Source of the DNA: Mikania micrantha
Lineage: Eukaryota; Streptophyta; Magnoliopsida; Asterales; Asteraceae
Assembly (NCBI GenBank): GCA_009363875.1
Contig: CM018690.1
Location: forward strand, 14,725,971-14,789,970
Direction of reading: 5' to 3'
DNA: 64,000 nt
In this document: positions 58,036-64,000 of the stretch, piece after piece
Layout: each line of letters starts with the position of its first letter
Position numbering within the stretch: position 1 is the first letter of the stretch
Position numbers and translations under genes: made by a program
The notes under the pieces: generated by a model
Database searches by the model: none
Seen by the model: the letters and a program-made list of their open reading frames with translations, nothing else
What the model was told of the DNA's origin: nothing

Positions 58036-58568
58036 CTGGCAATCTTAACACATAGCAAGATAAATGGATACTATTGGGTAAACAATTATTACATTTTTGG
58101 GTTGAAATGGATAACATTATGACATAGTTGAAATGGATAACACTAACACAAAGCGGGTCAAGATGGACAACTTAAAAAGCATGTGAACACAATGGATTTC
58201 AATGGACAAGAATCATCAATAATACATTTAAATCATTAAAAAATAATTCACATAAACTATTTGTTTAGTTACGACTCATTTTAACTTAGCGAAATTGGTT
58301 TTTTTTTTTTAAAACTACATGTTTAAACCCAAACGGATTTTGCTTAAAACACGTCTTGACCCGCACCCGTTACCCAACCCAATCAGCCCGTTTTGCCAGG
58401 CAAAATCCCAGGACACTTGTTGTTCAAAAAAAAAAAAAGACCACCCAACCTGGCATAACCGGACCGGACCGGACTATGAACACCCTTGAAGCTACATGGT
58501 TGATAGTCATTTTGGTGGTACACACCATTTACTTCTATAATAACAAATAAAAAATATGGGCAAATAAA

Positions 58569-58922
58569 GCGTTCTTTGGGGTTGCTTGTTTCAACAGTTT
58601 ATTGTGTTTTGAAAGCAGTATTAAGAAAACTGTTTATGCTTAACTGCAAGAAATAATCCATCCAAGAAGCTGTTTTAGGGGTGTTTTGGTAGCTTATTAA
58701 AGGGGCTTATCAGCTCATTATATTATTAAATAAAATAAGTTAATTTAAACAACTCTTGAAAAGTGTTTACCCTCAGCTTATTAAAAGGTTAAACGTGTAC
58801 TTTGTAAGCAAACCAAAACAACCCATTACTAAACATAAAATTACAACTTCACCCTTAAAATAAAATAATCTATCTCCAATGAACTGATTATCCTACTGTC
58901 TAAAGCAATCCCAAACACCGTC
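58569..58922. mobile_element. Possible outer MITE in intron 1
   Basis: The left CGTTCTTTGGGGTTGCTT resembles CGGTGTTTGGGATTGCTTT read from the right end. It encloses a Tourist-type MITE. No target duplication confirmed. Confidence 0.4.
58678..58825. mobile_element. Tourist-type MITE, 148 bp
   Basis: The left end GGGGTGTTTTGGTAGCTTA pairs with GGGTTGTTTTGGTTTGCTTA from the right, flanked by TTA at 58675-58677 and 58826-58828. This is the expected PIF/Harbinger pattern. Confidence 0.75.
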
Positions 58923-59554
58923 AAAAAAAACAAGAAAAAAAAAAAAAAAAAAAAAGAAAAAAGAAATCATTTGTAATCATAAAGATTCAACGAGTAACAT
59001 ATGAACATATTAAACTAACCTTCATAATTAACACCAGATGGAGAAAGAGTTGCAGATGAAACATCCAGCCATTTCAAAACCATCAACCCAATTACCCAAA
59101 TCACATGTGCTACCTTCATGCTTGAAAAAACTTCAAACTTTGTTTAAAGTCATAAATTCAAGAAATTTGTCAAACGAATTTCGTCATCAGATTCGATACG
59201 CTCTTCTTGTCCTTTCGAAATCTCAAAAAGCACAAATGAGATCAGAATATTGTATATAGTAGAACTCCAGAATATAATGCACTCCACCTGCTTGATAAAA
59301 TTCCCCAACTGCAAAGTTAAATTTTCTCCTGAAAAACGAAATCTTGTGAAACTTCAATGAGATATCTTGGTTGGGTGATCTTCAATTTTGGATTCTTGGG
59401 TCGTTATCCTATTTGGTAATAAAATCAACATCTTTGGATGACAAGTGAGAGTCTTTAACGGCGGATGATGAAAAAAAGGAATTGATTAAATTAAGGGAAA
59501 ATTCCCATATTGACTACGCCCACAAACTTTTTTCCCAAAATGTCCCCTATGATG

Positions 59555-60030
59555 GACGCCGACGCCCATGGTTCTCCGGGCGCCGCCCACCATTCTCGAC
59601 CAATTAGGATTCGCCACGTGGCCTCTATAGGCGCCCACGCCCATATAAATGCTCCGACGCCCGTTAAAAAAAACACCCGGTCACTGGCGTCGGGCCCACT
59701 CTGACACGCGTGTTGTGGGCGTCCCGCCCATAGTCAATTTTCTTTTTTTTTTTTGTAGGCGTCGTGGATTAATAGAACCGAACCACCATTATGGGCGCCC
59801 GAACCTAGCTATGGGCGCCCGAACCTAGATACGGGCGTCCTGCCCTTTTTTTTGAAATTTTAAGCGGGAACCCACTATGGGCGTCCCGCCCATTATGAGT
59901 TTTAGACTACGGGCGTCCCGCCCATGAACTCGATTTTTTTAAAAAAAAAAATTAATTTTTCCCTTTACCTCATTATGGGCATCCCGCCCATTATGTGGGT
60001 TAGACTACGGGCGTCCGGCCCATGAACTCG
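59555..60030. repeat. Left array of GGGCGTCCCGCCCA / GGGCGCCC palindromes
   Basis: Motifs such as GACGCCGACGCCCATGG, GGCGCCCACGCCCAT, GTGGGCGTCCCGCCCATAG, ATGGGCGCCCGAACCTAG (twice in a row), ACGGGCGTCCTGCCC and ATGGGCGTCCCGCCCATT recur at irregular spacing in otherwise AT-rich DNA. They are palindromic and recur right of the transposase. Confidence 0.85.
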
Positions 60031-60155
60031 ATTTTTAAAAAAAAAAATTCAGTTTTTGCCTATAAAAAAACCATTTTTGTTAAAGTTTTTCACATTCATC
60101 AAACAGACACAACTTAAAAATTTCGTAAAAATTTCGTTTTTTACCATTTTAAAAT

Positions 60156-62673
60156 ATGGAGTTCACCGTTGTAGTTTGTATGGGTGGTAACTGAGAACGT
60201 AAAGATGGTCTATACGATTATGTTCCAGTTGATTGTATTCGTCGTGGTCTATATTTTTCTTCTAAAATCAGTTATGGTGAGCTGATTGATTTGATTTCAG
60301 TTCGTTTTGGTATTCAAGATATAAGACGTTTATCTTATAAGTTTTCAACATATGTGTATCCCGTTGACATATACGATGACAACGGTATGTCTGTGTTTTT
60401 AAAAATTATAGAGAAAAATCATACAGACATATGTTATCTTTATGTTGTTGACTCTTTTACGGTTCGTCTACCTCTTGGGAAAAAAGACTCATCACATGGG
60501 TCTAATTCTAAAAAAAAGATGTCGTTCCGGAATTAAACATTCCATTTAACAACATGAATGATTTTAGTAATGAGCCTAATAATTTTGACACAAACAACCA
60601 ATATATTGATAACAACGAAACCTTTCAAAATTACGAAACAAACATTTCCAATGTTTTATTATCATCATCTACACATCCAATTGTTAACAAAGTTTTTAAA
60701 GATAAAGAAGAATTAAAGTTAGAAGTATCAATGATGGCTTTAAATGAGTGTTTTGAATTCAAAGTGCAAAAGTCATCAAAAGAAAGGTTTGTTGTGAAAT
60801 GTTGTGGTGATAACTGTGAGTGAGTATTAAGAGCTTCTACTTATAAGGATACTAATGCTTTTCATGTCACTTCTTTTAAAAACGAGCACACATGTTCAAG
60901 AACGCAGACGTATCCTAATATTAGAAATGCAAATAAAAAAGTTATCGGCCATATCATAAAAGATCAACTTACCGACTGTGGACGTGTTTATCGGGGAAAA
61001 GAAATCGTGAAGGAAATCAATCAAAGGTTTAAGGTAAATATATCTTACAAACAGGCATGGCGAGGAAAACATTATGCGGAACAGCTTTTGTCCGGATCAG
61101 CCGAGGAGGCTTTTGTCAAACTCCCTGCATACTGTCGCAATCTTGAGTTAGCTAACCTTGGAACAATTACTCACATTCTGAGGGACGAGTTTAACCGTTT
61201 TGAAATGGTTTTTATTGCTATTGGTGCAGCTGTAAGTTATTTATTTTGAAGATATAATCGATCCACTAACGGAAAAGTTAGATATTTTATTTTTATATTA
61301 ATTGCAGGTCCGAAGTTTTGTTAATTGTATGCGGCCTATCATAATAATAGACGGGGCACATCTGAAAGGTACTTTTAAAGGCACCATGTTTCTTGCAGTT
61401 GGTATGGACGGAAAATAACCAAATTTTACCAATTGCATTCGGTGTCGGGAAAACTGAAAGCGGTGATGCCTGGACTTGGTTTTTGTCTAAACTAAAAGAT
61501 GGCATAGCGGATCATCCGGAACTTGCTATTATTTCTGACAGAGCGTCTTCTATTGATTTGGCAATCAGAACAGTGTACCCGCTCTCATATCATGGTCTTT
61601 GTTGTCGACATTTAATGGTTAATTTACGTTTAAAGGGTAAAGCGCAAGAAAGCTTATGGTGGGCAACCTGTAAAGCGTACACAATCAGTGACTTTGAAAC
61701 TAACTATAATGCGTTATGTGCTATGCGGCCGGCAATCAGAGAGACACTAACAAGAGTTGGGTTTCATAAATGGGCACGGTCGCACTGCCTTGTTCAACGG
61801 TTCAATATAATGACTTCGGACAGTGCCGAGTCTATTAACGCATTGTCTCGAAACGCGAGAAAATTACCGATCACAAAACTAATTGATTTTTTTGTTTCCT
61901 TGCTACAGAAATGGTATTTTGAGCGACGACAACTTGGTGGTAAGTATTATATTAGAACTGGTTAATTATAATTTATTTTAATTTTTATGTTTTTTTAAAA
62001 TTTGTTAATAAATTAATATTTTTCTCCAACAGCAAAAAATGACCACCACCTAACCAAGTGGGCTGAAAACAAAATATCCAAAAGAATACAAAAATCCAAA
62101 ACTTGGACAGTAAGGGGTATTGATGACTATCATTTTAACGTTGACGACGGATGTCACCGATGTATCGTTGATGTTTTCAACAAAAAATGTGGTTGTCGCA
62201 AATGGCAGTTATCTGGTTTGCCATGTGGTCATGTGATTGCTGTATCTGTTTTTTTGAAACAATCCGATTGTACCCATTGGGCGATGGACTGGTTCAAAAA
62301 CGAGGTTCACGTTGCCACATACGCTGAGTCTGTAAATACGGTTCCAGATGAATATGAATGGGAGGTAGAAGAAGCTATTGAATTTTTAGAAACCCCTCAG
62401 ATGGATCGAAGGCAAGCTGGTCGTCCACGAGAAAATAAACGTATTCCATCTCGAGGTGAAGAAACAGACCCAACAATATGTTCAAGATGCCATCATAATG
62501 GACATATGCGTCATCAATGCAAAACTCCATTGGCATCACAAGTTCCGTCATCATCAAAAGTGTATGGAAAAAATAAGGAAACAACAAACTACGTTGACGC
62601 AGATAATTTTCGAGATTTCGTAGTAGAGACAAGTACCCAAAATAATTACTGTTACGATTTGAATGAATTTTAA
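60156..62673 (+). pseudogene. MURA-type MULE transposase, broken
   Basis: Starts MEFTVVVCMGGN. Domains in order: an N-terminal MULE region; a DUF/FAR1-like segment (FKDKEELKLEVSMMA, then a CC-G-NC zinc-binding-like stretch); MULE transposase with IIIIDGAHLKG, IISDRASS and CCRHLMVNL; a SWIM finger CGCRKWQLSGLPCGH; and a zinc knuckle CSRCHHNGHMRHQC near the C-terminus. Two introns fit (61232-61307 and 61940-62032; GTAAGT donors, CAG acceptors). Breaks: TGA at 60192-60194 and 60821-60823 (both where Trp is expected), a frameshift in the A run at 60510-60517, and one extra A at 61411-61416. Full-length protein cannot be made from this copy. Confidence 0.88.
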
Positions 62674-63349
62674 TTGTAATAGTTAAGATATTATTAGCAC
62701 TTATTATTTCTCTTTAATTAAAAATTATTAAAAAAAATTTGTTATAGTCTGGAGCGCCCATAAACAATTAAACATAATAACTATCAATAAATTTGTACAA
62801 ACGATCATATTACAATAATCAAAAAGTTACAGAAAAAAATGTAAAAATTACATCATATTAATATTTCATACAAACTAGTTATACAAACTTGAGCGGCACC
62901 ACCAAATTTTCCCTGAGTCACGCGATTTACCTTCTGATTAGCTATAGAAGTGCAAGGTTTAAAGTTCAGCACCACCAAATTTACATTAAGTTACGCAATT
63001 TATGTCTCGTTAAGTATTTTGTATATTGTATTACACACAAACAAATGTTGGAATTTTTTAAAACCCACCTTCTATTACGAGCAAAAAAATTACATATAAA
63101 AAATAATTAAAAACATATTTATATATGTAAGTAGTTTTAATTCAATAAGAATTAAAACTAAGTGGTTTTAACTCAATAAGAATTGCAATTTTCAAGTTTT
63201 ATAAAACATTTTATAAAATAGTTACTAAGCCCCAAAAACTTTAGTAAGTCAAACATTTTTAACCAAATGTGTTGGAACGCAAATAAAAAAGTTTCTTTCA
63301 TAGTATTTATAGGCAAGAAATGAAAAAAAAAAAAAAAATTTCCTGAAAA
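62674..63349. other. MULE interior, nothing recognised
   Basis: AT-rich DNA between the transposase and the right palindrome array, with no coding region identified. Confidence 0.5.
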
Positions 63350-63690
63350 ACCATTATGGGCGGCGCCTGTAGTGTGTTACTTTAAAAAAAAAAATTTTAA
63401 TTTTTGGAGGGAAAAAAATTTTAGCTTTTGGCGGGAATGGATGTGGGCATCACGCCCATGTATGGTGTCGGATATGGGCCGGGCGCCCATGATGGGTATC
63501 CTTCAAGTAAAAAAAAAATTAAAAATTAAAAAAAATGGATGTGGGCGGGACGCCCACAATGGATCTCGGATATGGGTCGGGCGCCCAGGATGGGTATCCT
63601 TCAACTAAAAAAAAAAAATTTTAAAAATAGAGATGTGGGCGGCGCGCCCACAATGGATCTCGGATATGGGCCGGGCGCCGTATATGTTCC
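63350..63690. repeat. Right array of GGGCG/CGCCC palindromes
   Basis: Three units of about 90 bp repeat: a GATGTGGGC..GCCCA motif, then GATATGGGYCGGGCGCC, with A-rich DNA between. Examples are GTGGGCGGGACGCCCACAAT at about 63540 and GTGGGCGGCGCGCCCACAAT at about 63635. The motifs match the left array in style. Confidence 0.85.
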
Positions 63691-63788
63691 ATTAACATAC
63701 AAACGTATTAAGCCTCATTGCCGTATATTTCATTTTCGGGTCTTATGTAATCGTCATTAGCTCCGTATGTGATATTACTTTCTTGACG

Positions 63789-64000
63789 TCATTTAACTTT
63801 CCAGTAACGAATGTTCACCAACAACGCCGTAAAATAAACCGCTGTCTTCTTCAAACTTGGATGAACACGCTCTCTGTATCTATCACCAGATATACGTTTG
63901 TTGTTATACATAACAAGATCCAATGAATTCAAATCAATCATGATTAATGACCAATCTTGAGAACCAAAACATAACGGAAAATAAACGTAATCAATGTCAA
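63789..64000 (-). CDS. Ulp1-like (C48 peptidase) C-terminal fragment, runs off right edge
   Basis: An open frame enters at 64000 and ends at TGA 63791-63789, giving 69 residues; the start lies outside the window. It begins DIDYVYFPLCFGSQDWSLI and continues with a beta-strand-rich segment (MIDLNSLDLVMYNN) and a KKTAVYFTALL helix. This is the arrangement around the catalytic region of Ulp1/SENP proteases (family pattern VY.P...HW.L..ID......VYDS). The catalytic His before Trp appears as Asp in DW, and the Asp of the DS motif is not conserved, so activity is doubtful. Convergence with the transposase on one MULE supports a Kaonashi-type element. Confidence 0.65.
   Translation of the reverse strand, partial: DIDYVYFPLCFGSQDWSLIMIDLNSLDLVMYNNKRISGDRYRERVHPSLKKTAVYFTALLVNIRYWKVK

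Larger units (their letters stand above)
54276..59119 (-). pseudogene. NIK-like: NIK-type LRR receptor kinase gene, truncated inside the kinase domain
   Basis: Nine exons splice with GT-AG in one open frame: 59119-59020, 57127-56995, 56901-56830, 56730-56587, 56123-56052, 55890-55831, 55739-55642, 55075-54929 and 54617-54276. They encode about 389 residues: a signal peptide (MKVAHVIWVIGLMVLKWL), the ATLSPSGVNYEV start typical of NIK/CIK receptors, an LRR N-cap with DPCSW, about five LRRs, a linker, a transmembrane segment (about 245-270), and the kinase N-lobe with GKGGFGIVYKG, VAVKRLKD and HRNLLRLWGFC. The 72-bp LRR exons match the LRR-II subfamily; exon 4 fuses two repeats (144 bp). The frame ends at SVASKLR, a conserved intron position, and no catalytic loop, DFG or APE is found downstream. 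Family members run to about 620 residues. It is either a 3'-deleted pseudogene or a kinase-dead short receptor. Confidence 0.88.
59493..64000 (+). mobile_element. Mutator-like element of Kaonashi type (right end beyond window)
   Basis: The presumed left end is near GGGAAAATTCCCATATTG at 59493. The element then carries an array of GGGCG/CGCCC motifs (59555-60030), a broken MURA-type transposase (60156-62673), a second such array (63350-63690) and a convergent Ulp1-like reading frame entering from the right edge. MULEs that carry ULP-like protease genes are known from plants as Kaonashi (KI) elements. The right terminus and the target duplication are outside the window, so the left boundary is an estimate. 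Confidence 0.75.

Noticed and set aside
1..64000. CRISPR arrays, prophage, integrons or organelle DNA inserts
   Set aside because: No regular spacer arrays, no bacterial gene clusters and no recognisable plastid or mitochondrial genes are present; the sequence is plant nuclear in character.

Overview
The window looks like nuclear DNA from a eudicot plant, probably Asteraceae (family guess only, low confidence). The signs are AT-rich intergenic DNA, spliced genes with GT-AG introns, plant-type LTR retrotransposons, Helitrons, MITEs and tRNA-derived SINEs, and plant-specific gene families. There are no rRNA genes, tRNA genes, CRISPR arrays or bacterial-style operons. Most of the sequence is transposon-derived. 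Only two host genes can be supported: an intact MAPKKK17/18-type kinase gene (45209-46252, +) and a NIK-type LRR receptor kinase gene (59119-54276, -) that stops in the middle of its kinase domain.

Layout. 1-5841: AT-rich DNA with a 142-bp tandem repeat, a hAT-type MITE filled with palindromic repeats, a second MITE-like element and a short Helitron. 5842-22428: a 16.6-kb composite of two Tekay/Del-type Ty3 retrotransposons on the minus strand, arranged LTR-body-LTR-body-LTR and bounded by one 5-bp target duplication (CAACA). The left body has a full-length open gag-pol; the right body has two 1-bp frameshifts. The insertion split an array of 128-bp repeats that resumes at 22429. 22691-27400: mostly unrecognised, with a SINE-like and a MITE-like piece. 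27420-33300: a decayed Ty1-copia element on the plus strand, split by a non-autonomous Ty3 element (27895-31806, TSD AATAT) and by a hAT MITE (31849-32390, TSD AATTTAAC). 33510-44714: Helitron remnant, a cluster of foldback elements flanked by AT-rich or TA-rich sequence, a SINE with 16-bp target duplications, a repeat built on an inverted 9-mer, and a small hAT element carrying a hATC remnant.

The MAPKKK gene follows directly and has a G-box and TATA box upstream. 46253-53931 holds a second member of the same small hAT family with another MITE inside it, a Helitron with clean ends, and a longer hAT-like element with a Harbinger-type MITE inside it. The receptor kinase gene has nine exons that splice in one open frame through kinase subdomain V; none of the catalytic exons is present in the window. 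A Mutator-like element (from about 59493 to beyond the right edge) starts about 375 bp upstream of its start codon. That element carries a broken MURA-type transposase with a SWIM finger, arrays of GGGCG/CGCCC palindromes on both sides, and a convergent Ulp1-like protease reading frame at the right edge, which matches the architecture of Kaonashi-type MULEs.

The most notable points are the tandem Tekay composite with its mosaic middle LTR, the Ulp1-bearing MULE, the kinase-truncated receptor gene with an intact reading frame, MITEs whose interiors are short palindromic satellites, and a foldback element that carries a record of serial template switching.
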